Shown here in pieces: positions 17,264 through 25,977 of a DNA stretch of 64,000 bases (positions are counted from its first letter, which is position 1; every line of letters begins with the position of its first letter). Position numbers and translations under genes: made by a program. The notes below the pieces were generated by a model. That model ran no database searches. It saw nothing but the letters and a program-made list of their open reading frames with translations, and had not been told where the DNA came from. The stretch is from Candidatus Brachybacter algidus (GTDB lineage: Bacteria; Bacteroidota; Bacteroidia; Chitinophagales; Saprospiraceae), in the NCBI GenBank assembly GCA_016711705.1, contig JADJSK010000001.1, forward strand, positions 62,001 through 126,000, given 5' to 3'.

Positions 17264-18454
17264 TCAGCTCCTCATCATACTGCACATATAGAAACCATCA
17301 TGGCCGCCTGATTCCGGAAACAATTGTACCGCTTCTAATTTTTTAAAATCAGGGTTTGATGTAAGAAATTGATTAACCTGATCCTCGTTTTCCATAGGGA
17401 ATACACTGCAAGTAGAATATACGAGCTTGCCACCGGGTTTAACCCACTTTGAAGCATCAGACATAATTTGTCTTTGAGTCTCCAGCAGATGATGAATTTT
17501 TTCTTGAGTCAGCCGCCATTTTTTATCTATTTCCCTGCGCATCACACCTGTGGCACTGCAGGGAACGTCACATAGTACCAGATCTGCTGAAGCTTGAAGC
17601 GATTTAATTTTTTCATCATCGGAATAATTGGAACTGCCAATGATATCTGCACCAGCTCTCCTTGCCCTAATTTTCAAATTGGCCAATCCTTTTTCATTGA
17701 TATCCAAGGCTAGTATTTGACCGGTATTTCCCATTAATGAAGCCATATGAAGTGCTTTGCCACCACTTCCCGCACAAGCATCTATGACAAACGAATTAGC
17801 ATTTGGGTGAGCAAAATGTCCTATGCTCTGTGAACCCATATCTTGTATCTCAAACCATCCTCCTTGATACGCTATATCGTTAAGAAGATTAATTCTTTGT
17901 TTTAATAAAATACAATCTTCTGACAAAACTTCGTGGTCAATACCTAATGAAGAAAAGTAATTGACTACTTCCTGCATATTGGTCTTGATAAAGTTGATCC
18001 GTATATAAATAGGTGCCTGCTCCACAGATATCTTTCTAATATCCTGCCATTTTTCTCCAAGTGATGCCGTCCCTATTTCATCCATCCAAAGTGGCATGGA
18101 GTAAAGTAAATGAGGTATGTCCTGAATGGCTTTCTTTCGTTCAGCCATCTCATTTATATTGCTTTTTTTCCAGTCTGGACCATCCGGAGCATCAATACCC
18201 TGTTCAAATAAATAAGCATTAATAATGTCTTCATCTATATCCTTATGATCAGATAGCCCCTTAGCCAAATACTGATAATAACTAAAGTTCTTAACTATCG
18301 TAAAAAGAGCTTCAGAAATAAATTTCCTATCCTTAGAACCTTTATTAGGGGAAGAGGTGTATTTTTTTACAATAAATTCTGCGTGCTGCCCCTGATTCAT
18401 GATCTCAAACAAACCATTTTTTACATCAATGCAATGACTCCAACGTGCTTTCAA
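17264..18454 (-). CDS. RsmB/NOP-family RNA (cytosine-C5-) methyltransferase
   Basis: 396 aa. The N-terminal NusB-like helical region (about 1-150) is followed by a Rossmann SAM-binding domain with motif I DACAGSGGKALHMASL and motif II LALDINEKGL. Both catalytic cysteines are present: DVPCSATGVMRRE (motif IV) and YSTCSVFPMENEDQV (motif VI). The family makes m5C in rRNA (RsmB at C967) or tRNA; the target here is inferred. It is followed by the pheT group on the same strand, but across 335 bp. Confidence 0.9.
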   Translation of the reverse strand: MKARWSHCIDVKNGLFEIMNQGQHAEFIVKKYTSSPNKGSKDRKFISEALFTIVKNFSYYQYLAKGLSDHKDIDEDIINAYLFEQGIDAPDGPDWKKSNINEMAERKKAIQDIPHLLYSMPLWMDEIGTASLGEKWQDIRKISVEQAPIYIRINFIKTNMQEVVNYFSSLGIDHEVLSEDCILLKQRINLLNDIAYQGGWFEIQDMGSQSIGHFAHPNANSFVIDACAGSGGKALHMASLMGNTGQILALDINEKGLANLKIRARRAGADIIGSSNYSDDEKIKSLQASADLVLCDVPCSATGVMRREIDKKWRLTQEKIHHLLETQRQIMSDASKWVKPGGKLVYSTCSVFPMENEDQVNQFLTSNPDFKKLEAVQLFPESGGHDGFYMCSMMRS

Positions 18455-18647
18455 ATATTTAAGATTTTATTTGTGTCTTTTTAAGTAAAAATTATGTTAC
18501 TTATTGTGATTAGAAAAGTCACAATATCGTTTAAATAATTAATTCTGTAAAATGATTGTTGTTTGATCAGATCCTATAATGACTTAATTTCAATCAACAG
18601 TATTTTTATCTTTACTTTGTGAATCTTAAAAAACTAAATCAATATCT

Positions 18648-19361
18648 ATGAAATATGTAATATTCTTGACTATTTTCTGCTTAACTTTTACAGGCTGTGC
18701 TGAACTGCAACAGATTTTAAGTACATCCGGAATCAATGAGCCGACAAGTGCTGAAGTGTCTAGTGGCCTTAAAGAAGCGCTAAATATTGGGATATCAAAA
18801 GGTGCTGACCAACTTTCTGCTAGAGATGGCTATTTCAAAAGTGCTTACAAAATTTTGCTACCACCGGAAGCCAGAAAAGTAACTGAGAGATTGAAAGTTA
18901 TCCCTGGTTTTTCAGATGTAGAAAATGTGATTCTAGAGAAAATTAACAGAGGTGCAGAAGATGCTGCGACTAAGGCCAAGCCGATATTTATCAGTGCTAT
19001 CAAAAGTATAACTTTAAACGATGTATTTAATATATTGATGGGAGCGGATGATGCTGCAACTCAGTACTTGAAAAATGCAACTTACAGTTCCCTTTATAGT
19101 GAATTCAATCCTGTAATAGTGAACTCATTGAATAAGTTTAATGCAATTGAATATTGGTCCAAAGCCACTAACGCATATAACAATATTCCTTTGGTACAGC
19201 ACGTCAATCCGAAGCTAGATGATTATGTGACTAATCAAGCATTAGATGGACTTTTTAAAATGGTCGCCAACGAGGAAAAAGAAATTAGAAGGAATCCCGT
19301 TAAAAGAATTTCAGAATTGCTAAGAAAGGTTTTCGCCAAACAGGATAGTAACAGAAACTAA
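18648..19361 (+). CDS. DUF4197 lipoprotein
   Basis: 237 aa with a signal peptide and lipobox FTGC (about Cys16). The mature part matches DUF4197: SSGLKEALNIGISKGADQLS near the N-terminus, then LLPPEARKVTERL, LNRGAEDAA-like and LMGADDAATQYLKNATYSSL, with a helical C-terminus. The domain is all-alpha, widespread in Bacteroidota and Proteobacteria, and has no known activity. It is convergent with the AI-2E-family permease gene, with 10 bp between the stops. Confidence 0.88.
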   Translation: MKYVIFLTIFCLTFTGCAELQQILSTSGINEPTSAEVSSGLKEALNIGISKGADQLSARDGYFKSAYKILLPPEARKVTERLKVIPGFSDVENVILEKINRGAEDAATKAKPIFISAIKSITLNDVFNILMGADDAATQYLKNATYSSLYSEFNPVIVNSLNKFNAIEYWSKATNAYNNIPLVQHVNPKLDDYVTNQALDGLFKMVANEEKEIRRNPVKRISELLRKVFAKQDSNRN

Positions 19362-19371
19362 TATCTGTATG

Positions 19372-20529
19372 CTATTTTGTTGAAATGTCTCCAGTTTGGC
19401 CTTGGTCTGCGGGAGATGTTTCCGTAGCTTTTCTGATTCCTGCAGTAATTCGCTGGACTACCTTAAATTCTATTAGAAATACTCCTGCCAAAACCCTCAA
19501 TATTGTATACATCGGTATAGCAATGATCATGCCTACAAGGCCTCCGATTTTAGCACCGAGAAGGACGACGATGAAGATCTCCAATGGGTGTGCAATGACT
19601 CTATTCGAAAATACCATTGGTGATATTAAAAAATTATCGATAAGTTGAGTAATGCCGAATACAGCTGCCATTTGTATAAGCATAGGTAATATTTGTGTGG
19701 TAAAATCCATGTCCACATTTGCAGTTATGGTCATTAATACCCCAAATCCTGCCCCGATCCATGGTCCTAAATATGGCACGATATTGACCATCCCGGCAAA
19801 AAAACCTATCAGCCATGCATTGTGAAAACCCATGATCGACAAAGTTGTAGAAATAATAAGCCAGATCGAACACGATTGAATGATCAATCCACCGAAATAC
19901 CTAGATAGCATGGTTCCAATATCGCTTATTGCTTTTGTGATAGCTTCTTCATATTTGTCAGGAACAAATGATCGGATTGAACTTTCAAATAAACCCTGAT
20001 CTCTGATAAAAAAGAATCCGATGAAAAGGATTGAACCAATTGCAATGCCTATACTAGCAATGGTATTGACAATACTACTAAAGAAAACTGTTACTTCTGC
20101 TGGAACTAATATGTTTTTTATTTGAATGGATATTTCCTGTAGCAAGGAAGCAGAATCCTGCAAAAAACCAATTTTTTTCAGATATGCTTCGACAGAAGCT
20201 AGAGGTGCTTGTAAAGTAGTTGCTATTTTGTTGTAATCAACGGTAGTTAATACATTAAATTGTTCGCCTAGGATCGGTATGAAAATAGTTAGAATGATAA
20301 TAATGAATGACATGAATATCAATAAAGTTAAAATAGAAGCAATGACATTTCCGCCCTTTAACTTATGTAACATGGTGGTTCTTAAAATTATTTTTTTGAT
20401 TGGAGTTCCAATCAGTGCCAATACCCATGCGCCAACAATGTAGGTGACCAGGTCGCTAAAAAAATAGGTGATCGCCACAAGGATTAAAATCGACAATAAT
20501 AAGAGCAAGTACCTGCGTTGAAATAACAT
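19372..20529 (-). CDS. AI-2E family transporter (TqsA/PerM type)
   Basis: 385 aa with about eight hydrophobic segments: two near the N-terminus, a pair at about 60-90, one near 155-180, and a cluster from about 210 to 350. The family signatures GFFAGMVNIVPYLGPWIGAGFG and LISPMVFSNRVIAHPLEIFIVV-type stretches are visible. Members are inner-membrane permeases. Some export autoinducer-2 and others are Na+/H+ antiporters, so the substrate is not determined. It appears to be a single gene. Confidence 0.9.
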   Translation of the reverse strand: MLFQRRYLLLLLSILILVAITYFFSDLVTYIVGAWVLALIGTPIKKIILRTTMLHKLKGGNVIASILTLLIFMSFIIIILTIFIPILGEQFNVLTTVDYNKIATTLQAPLASVEAYLKKIGFLQDSASLLQEISIQIKNILVPAEVTVFFSSIVNTIASIGIAIGSILFIGFFFIRDQGLFESSIRSFVPDKYEEAITKAISDIGTMLSRYFGGLIIQSCSIWLIISTTLSIMGFHNAWLIGFFAGMVNIVPYLGPWIGAGFGVLMTITANVDMDFTTQILPMLIQMAAVFGITQLIDNFLISPMVFSNRVIAHPLEIFIVVLLGAKIGGLVGMIIAIPMYTILRVLAGVFLIEFKVVQRITAGIRKATETSPADQGQTGDISTK

Positions 20530-20842
20530 ACTAAATATTTTTGCAAAGGTACTAAGTTGTTGTTATAATTGAAGATAAATATTACATATAAATTTAATGG
20601 ATTAATTGAAGTTTATACTGTTTTAAGGATTTGGATCATTAGGCATCAGTTTTCCACTTTTTATATCATTCCAGGATCACATTGTGACTATATGAGAATA
20701 ATAGCAATGAAATTATTCATGTTATAACTACCAATTTAAAATAACATGTCTTGGAATAATTTTAAAATATTATGTTGTGACATTAAACCTTTTATGCTAT
20801 AAAGCATCAAAAGAATGAGAAGCAAATAAACTAAACTCAATA
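20530..20842. other. 313-bp regulatory gap upstream of the ECF sigma operon
   Basis: Divergent gap between the AI-2E permease and sigma-factor genes. It is AT-rich and carries a small hairpin near 20793 (ATGCTataaAGCAT). It must hold both promoters; neither shows a clear consensus, which would fit an ECF-type autoregulated promoter. Confidence 0.4.
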
Positions 20843-21391
20843 TTGACAGATCAGGAATTAATTTCTATGTTGCTAAATCCGGCGGAAAGCGAGAAAGGGT
20901 TTCGACTGCTGATAAGTCAATATAAAGAACAAATATATTATGTGATCAGAAGAATTGTTTTGGTGCACGAGGATGCAGACGATGTATTTCAAAATACAAT
21001 GATTAAAGTCTTTAAAAATATCAAAAACTTTGAATTCAAGTCTTCACTTTACACTTGGGTATACAAGATTGCTACCAATGAATCTCTTACGCATTTGCGA
21101 ATTAGAAAACGTCTTGGAAATTTTGACAATAACATTCCGGAAAACATTTCTGATAATTTACTTACTTCAGATGAATATTTTGAAGGTGATAGATTGCAAT
21201 TAGAATTACAAAAAGCCGTGGCAGCATTGCCTGAAAAGCAAAAGGAGGTATTTAATCTTAAGTATTATGAGGAGATGAAGTATAGTGATATGAGCAAACT
21301 CTTGGATACAAGTGAAGGAGCGCTGAAGGCTTCTTATTTCCATGCAGTCAAGAAAATTGAAGCGTTTATTAAGAAATCAAATATTATATAA
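20843..21391 (+). CDS. ECF-type RNA polymerase sigma factor
   Basis: 182 aa. Region 2 is clear (EDADDVFQNTMIKVFKNI, then FKSSLYTWVYKIATNESL), as is region 4 (LPEKQKEVFNLKYYEEMKY, then a helix-turn-helix through TSEGALKASYFHAVKKIE). There is no sigma-70 region 1 or 3, so this is an ECF factor. The frame opens at a TTG (20843); the next in-frame start is the ATG at 20867, and an in-frame stop lies upstream at 20816. It is followed 5 bp later by a membrane protein that is probably its anti-sigma factor. Confidence 0.93.
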   Translation: MTDQELISMLLNPAESEKGFRLLISQYKEQIYYVIRRIVLVHEDADDVFQNTMIKVFKNIKNFEFKSSLYTWVYKIATNESLTHLRIRKRLGNFDNNIPENISDNLLTSDEYFEGDRLQLELQKAVAALPEKQKEVFNLKYYEEMKYSDMSKLLDTSEGALKASYFHAVKKIEAFIKKSNII

Positions 21392-21396
21392 AGAAT

Positions 21397-21831
21397 ATGG
21401 AAAATAATCATTTTTCAAAATTGAACAAAGAAAATTTCAAAGTCCCTGAAGGGTATTTTGAAGGACTCGAGGATAAGGTTTTGGCTAGGTTGGAATCCAA
21501 TATGATTGACCCAAAGGTGATAAATATTGGCCAGCATACCGGAGGCCGCAAGTTGTGGAGACGCATTGCGATCGGAGTTACAAGCGTGGCAGCTTGTGCA
21601 GCGTTTTTCGTTTTTTATAATAGGGGAGAAGTGGATCAAGAATTCAACCTATCCAATTTAAAAGATACTGAAATAATTAATTATCTGAATGAAAATGCAG
21701 ATGAAATAGAATTGGATCTTTTGGTGGACGGGAGCCAGGATAATGGAAATGTTCTTGATCTGATTGATACAGAAAACAATATAAATCAAGATGATCTTCT
21801 CGATGAAATTAATATCGAGGAATTGTTTTAA
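21397..21831 (+). CDS. putative membrane-anchored anti-sigma factor
   Basis: 144 aa. The cytoplasmic N-terminus (about 1-50) includes NFKVPEGYFEGLEDKVLARL, a motif that recurs in short proteins encoded next to ECF sigma factors in Bacteroidota. It has one transmembrane helix at about residues 52-72 (IAIGVTSVAACAAFFVFY) and an acidic Asp/Asn/Glu-rich C-terminus. There is no recognisable ZAS domain. The anti-sigma role is inferred from topology and position, 5 bp after the sigma gene. Confidence 0.75.
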   Translation: MENNHFSKLNKENFKVPEGYFEGLEDKVLARLESNMIDPKVINIGQHTGGRKLWRRIAIGVTSVAACAAFFVFYNRGEVDQEFNLSNLKDTEIINYLNENADEIELDLLVDGSQDNGNVLDLIDTENNINQDDLLDEINIEELF

Positions 21832-21859
21832 AGTTTAAATAATATTCAACAAATAAATC

Positions 21860-22314
21860 ATGAAATTGAAATTTATTGCAATAATGCTGTTTGCATTTGT
21901 CTATTCCTTAACAGGCGTTCAAGCACAGCAAGGGAACAAAAAAGGTCAGATCGGTGACAGGATCCAGGCTCAGATGGTAGCATACCTGACCTCGGAGCTT
22001 TCATTAACCCCACAAGAAGCAGAAAAATTCTGGCCTTTATATAACGAGTATAAGAATAAAGAAAGGTTGGTAAAAGAGGCCAAATCCCTTCCAAAGCTAT
22101 TGATCTTATGAATGAAGGTGAAGCATCAGCATTCTTGAACAATACTCTTGAGGCAGAAGAAAAAGAGCTTGAATTAAAGAAATATTACACAAAAGAATTT
22201 AGAAAAGTACTTCCAGCGACTAAAGTTGCAAAATTGCAGCAAGCGGAAAGAGGTTTTAAGAAGGAACTAATCAAAAAGATAAGTAAACAAAATAGAAACG
22301 AAAGGGGCGATTAG
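21860..22314 (+). pseudogene. periplasmic Spy/CpxP-like sensor protein, frameshifted
   Basis: Two abutting frames (83 and 68 aa) join into one protein of about 151 aa if one base is restored in the AAA at 22093-22095 (CCAAAGC to CCAAAAGC, giving ...LPKAIDLMNEGEAS...). It has a signal peptide (VQAQQG cleavage region). Next comes LTPQEAEKFWPLYNEY, then a helical, Lys/Glu-rich C-terminus. This is the LTxxQ/Spy-like architecture of small periplasmic proteins that often follow ECF sigma/anti-sigma pairs. The break may be a consensus error rather than a true pseudogene. It is the third gene of the sigma operon. Confidence 0.75.
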
Positions 22315-22330
22315 ATCAATTTTTTTCATA

Positions 22331-22366
22331 AAAAAGGGTACAAGAAAATCTTCCTGTACCCTTTTT
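22331..22366 (+). terminator. intrinsic terminator after the ECF sigma operon
   Basis: A 12-bp stem AAAAAGGGTACA/TGTACCCTTTTT with a 12-nt loop, 17 bp after the operon's last stop. It has T and A runs at both ends, so it could also serve the convergent lipoprotein gene at 22415. Confidence 0.85.
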
Positions 22367-22414
22367 CTATTTATTGGATCTAGTACCAACCCCAAATATA
22401 CATGAGACCAAAAT

Positions 22415-22804
22415 TTATTCCTGTTTGGAGATAATCCTTTGTGCTGTACTCATTCTTTTCTCAAGAAAACCGTTATATGTATCCAGGTCCTTGCCCGTTA
22501 GTTTAGCGCCCATTTCATCTTTTTTCTTATCCAATTCTGTGATTTTGGCTTTCAGTTTCATGATTTCTGCCTTATCATTTTTAGCGTCTGCTAATACAAT
22601 TGCATTCAGTACATCGTCGTACTCTGTTGCGTAAGTAACTGCATCCTGATCAGCCAATTCAATAAGTTTTGGTTGCTCAGCGATTACAGGTGCTTCTTCA
22701 ACTTTGATAGAGTCGGTAGTGTTGACGGTGGTTTGGGTAGTTTCATTTTTCTTGCAAGCAGTAATACTGATTGCAGCTAAAAGAATTATAAGTAATTGCT
22801 TCAT
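22415..22804 (-). CDS. small hypothetical lipoprotein
   Basis: 129 aa with a signal peptide and lipobox ITAC (Cys17) followed by KKNE. A Thr/Val/Glu-rich linker leads into a helical region (about 50-125: TEYDDVLNAIVLADAKNDKA, then IMKLKAKITELDKKKDEM) predicted to form a helical hairpin. The family is not recognised. It is convergent with the sigma operon. Confidence 0.75.
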   Translation of the reverse strand: MKQLLIILLAAISITACKKNETTQTTVNTTDSIKVEEAPVIAEQPKLIELADQDAVTYATEYDDVLNAIVLADAKNDKAEIMKLKAKITELDKKKDEMGAKLTGKDLDTYNGFLEKRMSTAQRIISKQE

Positions 22805-22839
22805 AGATAAATAGTTTAAAATTAATGAACGATAATAAT

Positions 22840-24240
22840 TTATTTTCCTTTTCCCTGGAATAATACCAATAAGGTATAAAACATGATTTTAAAATCCAGA
22901 GAAAGTGACATATTCTCAATATACAATATATCGAATTTTAGCCTTTGTATCATTTGATCCACGTTGGACGCATAACCATATTTGACCTGACCCCAGGAAG
23001 TTATTCCCGGTCTCACCTTAAGTAAGTGCTTATAGTGGGGGGCTCTGGCCATGATGCGGTCTATGTAATATCTTCTTTCCGGGCGTGGCCCCACGATTGA
23101 CATTTCACCTCTTAGTACATTGAAAAATTGCGGCAATTCATCCAGCCTCCACTTTCTCATCACGCCACCCCAAGGTGTGCACCTGTTGTCATTCTCGTTA
23201 CTTAGTTGAGGTCCATCATCCTCAGCATCCAGATACATGGACCTGAATTTATATATATTGAACGGACGGTGATTAAGTCCAATTCTTTCTTGTTTAAATA
23301 TAGCATCACCGGGAGATGACAATCTTACTCTGATCCAGATATAGAGGTAGAGTGGTGAAAGTATGATCATTACAATGACACTTATGATGACATCAAGCAG
23401 TCGCTTTACAATTATCTGCCATTTGGGCATCATTACTTGTTCTATTTCAATGAGAACAGCACCATAGACGTGATTCATCTTCACGCTACCCAGCATGATA
23501 TCATACATACTTGGAATAACTTTGATCAAAATGTTATTGCCAAAATCAAATAAGGTATTCAGGATCTCTCTCAATTTATCGTGCTCCTGAGTCTCTATAG
23601 CTATTATTACTTCCTCTATTTTATATTGAACGATGATCGCCGCAAGGTCATTAAGTTTACCCAATAATTTCAGTTCAGATGTTAGTAGGTTTTTTGAATT
23701 GCCATTACTGTCTATGAAACCAATGAAGTTATAGCCTAGTCCTTTCTGCCTGCTTTTGATCTCTGAATACAATTCAAGTGCGTTTTCATCTCCTCCGATG
23801 ATTAGTGTATTAAACGTGACAGCACCCGATTTTAACCTTCTGCTGGCCCTGGTGAGCAGGATCATTCTGGATACGGTGGTTAACGTAAAATGAATGCTGA
23901 AATATTTAAAAAACAAAACACTTAGATGATTGTCCATTAAATCATCTCCCAAAAGTATGATTACAATGCATCCTAATGCTGAGATAAAAAATGTTCTGGT
24001 GAATGTTGTTAGCCTGGATTGTCTGTAAAGATCGTTGTAGCAATCGAATATAACATAAAGTAATAACCACCCGGTTAAAATGAAAATTGAAATCCCAACA
24101 GATTGTAGATTTATATTTTGAGCCAATACATATCCGGATTTGTCAAGCTCCAGATTTGAAAAATAGGCCCATGCAATGACTGCCATTATTGCATCTACTA
24201 TCCCATACAATAATAAATCTCTCTTCCTTGTACTATTCAT
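22840..24240 (-). CDS. polyprenyl glycosylphosphotransferase (exopolysaccharide initiating enzyme)
   Basis: 466 aa. The N-terminal half has four to five membrane helices (to about 130), then a nucleotide-binding-like CoA_binding_3 domain (about 140-260, TLIIGGDENALELYSEI). The C-terminal bacterial sugar-transferase domain (about 275-466) has KRLLDVIISV, FKQERIGLNHRPFNIYKFRS, RKWRLDELPQFFNVLRGEMS, IVGPRPERR and RPGITSWGQ. It transfers a sugar-1-phosphate from a UDP-sugar to undecaprenyl phosphate, starting exopolysaccharide or O-antigen units. The other glycan genes are not in the window. It lies 5 bp downstream of the lipoprotein gene at 24246. Confidence 0.93.
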   Translation of the reverse strand: MNSTRKRDLLLYGIVDAIMAVIAWAYFSNLELDKSGYVLAQNINLQSVGISIFILTGWLLLYVIFDCYNDLYRQSRLTTFTRTFFISALGCIVIILLGDDLMDNHLSVLFFKYFSIHFTLTTVSRMILLTRASRRLKSGAVTFNTLIIGGDENALELYSEIKSRQKGLGYNFIGFIDSNGNSKNLLTSELKLLGKLNDLAAIIVQYKIEEVIIAIETQEHDKLREILNTLFDFGNNILIKVIPSMYDIMLGSVKMNHVYGAVLIEIEQVMMPKWQIIVKRLLDVIISVIVMIILSPLYLYIWIRVRLSSPGDAIFKQERIGLNHRPFNIYKFRSMYLDAEDDGPQLSNENDNRCTPWGGVMRKWRLDELPQFFNVLRGEMSIVGPRPERRYYIDRIMARAPHYKHLLKVRPGITSWGQVKYGYASNVDQMIQRLKFDILYIENMSLSLDFKIMFYTLLVLFQGKGK

Positions 24241-24245
24241 CAGCC

Positions 24246-25130
24246 TTAATAATGTACTAATTTAATATTGTCAAGATATAAAAATCCCTTTTCAGTGGAA
24301 GAACCTCCAGGATGTACCAATCTGAATGCTATTCTGTAACCATCCTCTGCATTGGACTCCCTGATAAGGTCAGTCAAATTGATATACATTTTTTTCCATT
24401 CGGGAGATAAATAAATACCAAAATTATATACAGGGTCAGCACCTAAAATCTTGGCATCAAGGCCGACTGCAAAATTGAGATTGCTCTTATAATTGAATTC
24501 AAGGAATACATCTCTTGAATCCAAAGGTATGTCAGTATAGTATAAAGGCGTTGTGATTTGATTATCCCTATTGACTTCATCTACATTTAACATTAATGAA
24601 TAATCACCTTCGAATACATTAGTATTTTGTATTGTAGCACTTGTCAAATTGGAACCATCCAAGTCCTCCGTGAATGAATTGTTCGATTCAAAATCTTCAA
24701 TAAATGAAAACTTTGCAGTGGGTTTATATTTAAATAATGGTTGAATATCAATAACCTCTGCGCATGCACACAAATCCAATGAACTTCTAAAAGGTTCTAA
24801 AAATGGATAAATAATTGCATTGTCCCTAATACCATTGACCCTTATCCCAGGGTGGATAGATAGATCTTTCATGCCTTCACCGATGACTGGAGCAACCTGT
24901 CCGGGACTAAATACTCCAAGCAAGTCATTTCCTACATATAACCAATAATCTTCTACATTCTGCTTGGTGCTTCCTGTCGCGGGTACGAATTCAATTATTG
25001 GTGATTTTAGAGATAGGAACGTAGGAATTTCGCTTTTTTCATTGTTGCAGCCACCTAGGAAAAACGCTAGGGTCATCAAACAAGAACAACAAAGTCTATA
25101 AAATTTATCCATCCTTTCTAAAAATCGCAA
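24246..25130 (-). CDS. hypothetical lipoprotein with a carbohydrate-binding-like C-terminal domain
   Basis: 294 aa from the first ATG; Met7 (ATG at 25112, MDKFYRLCC) is equally likely. The lipobox is FLGGC (Cys28). Residues about 40-160 form a globular part with the CAC of LDLCACAEVIDI. Residues about 165-294 (FIEDFESNNSF, then LFLDNIKLVHY at the end) look like a jelly-roll domain. It is transcribed with the polyprenyl glycosylphosphotransferase gene 5 bp downstream, which hints at a role in surface glycan handling. That link is inferred from position only. Confidence 0.75.
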   Translation of the reverse strand: MRFLERMDKFYRLCCSCLMTLAFFLGGCNNEKSEIPTFLSLKSPIIEFVPATGSTKQNVEDYWLYVGNDLLGVFSPGQVAPVIGEGMKDLSIHPGIRVNGIRDNAIIYPFLEPFRSSLDLCACAEVIDIQPLFKYKPTAKFSFIEDFESNNSFTEDLDGSNLTSATIQNTNVFEGDYSLMLNVDEVNRDNQITTPLYYTDIPLDSRDVFLEFNYKSNLNFAVGLDAKILGADPVYNFGIYLSPEWKKMYINLTDLIRESNAEDGYRIAFRLVHPGGSSTEKGFLYLDNIKLVHY

Positions 25131-25322
25131 AAGTATAAAAAATAAGTTCTAACTAGTATAAAAATTACTTTTATAACGTTTGCAGAATTGAAATGTATTA
25201 TTAGCGCTTCAGATTCTGTATTTTTGCAGTCTAAATGATGCTGTAAAGGTATTTTAACAACCAAACGCATTTTGGTTCGTTATTTTTCCTTACGTATCTA
25301 AAAAAATTATAATCTGGTTAAA

Positions 25323-25977
25323 ATGTATTCAATGAATTTTTCCGGAATGTTTACATTTCTGTGTTTGTTCCTATTGCTTTGTTTCGCCTCCTGCAAATCT
25401 GACAATAATACAGAAAATGTCCAGGTTGAAAGCTCCCCAATTTCAGACAGCCTAAGTTTACCTTTGAATATAAATGAAGAGGTATTTAAGAAAAATCTGA
25501 GCACTAAGGATATGAATATAAGTATCACCTCCAAAGGCGCCAATGATTTGAAGCATTTGGAACTTGCCGTCAAGAAAAATGCTTCTGATAAGTCTTATAG
25601 TAAGGCCATTCAGTATGATGGCACGATACTGGATGCAGTGACAGCAGATCTTAATAGCGATGGAAAAGATGAGGTGTATGTGTTTAATCAGTCAGCAGGC
25701 AGCGGTTCATATGGAATGCTCATCGCCTATCAGTATAATGGCAGTAAGTTAGATTCAATTAGCATGGACGAACTATCTGAAGAACTCTCCCAGAAATATC
25801 TGGGGCATGATAGCTTTGCAATAGAAAAAAAAACACCTTTACCGTTTTTTTCCACTATACAATGAAATGGATCCTAATTGCTGTCCCACCGGAGGCAGAA
25901 TGAAGTTAAAATATGACCTTGTAAAAAAGCCTACAGGCTTAAAGCTGATCCTAAATTCCTTCATAAATGAACAATAA
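25323..25977 (+). pseudogene. PliI-like lysozyme-inhibitor lipoprotein, frameshifted near the 3' end
   Basis: The open frame gives 180 aa to 25865. Adding one base to the A9 run (25825-25833) and one to ACCG (25841-25844) extends it in frame through FFPLYNEMDPNCCPTGGRMK to a TAA at 25977, about 218 aa. It has a signal peptide and lipobox FASC. The second half matches my recollection of the PliI fold (periplasmic inhibitor of I-type lysozyme): DAVTADLNSDGKDEVYVF, AGSGSYGMLIAYQYNG, YLGHDSFAIE, RFFPLY and PTGG. It would protect peptidoglycan against invertebrate-type lysozyme. The family call is from memory. The true stop overlaps the next gene's ATG. Confidence 0.65.

Noticed and set aside
22108..22314. 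Separate 68-aa gene after the Spy-like gene
   Set aside because: Its sequence continues the upstream signal-peptide-bearing frame after a one-base repair and forms a single family-sized protein, so it is a fragment, not a gene.
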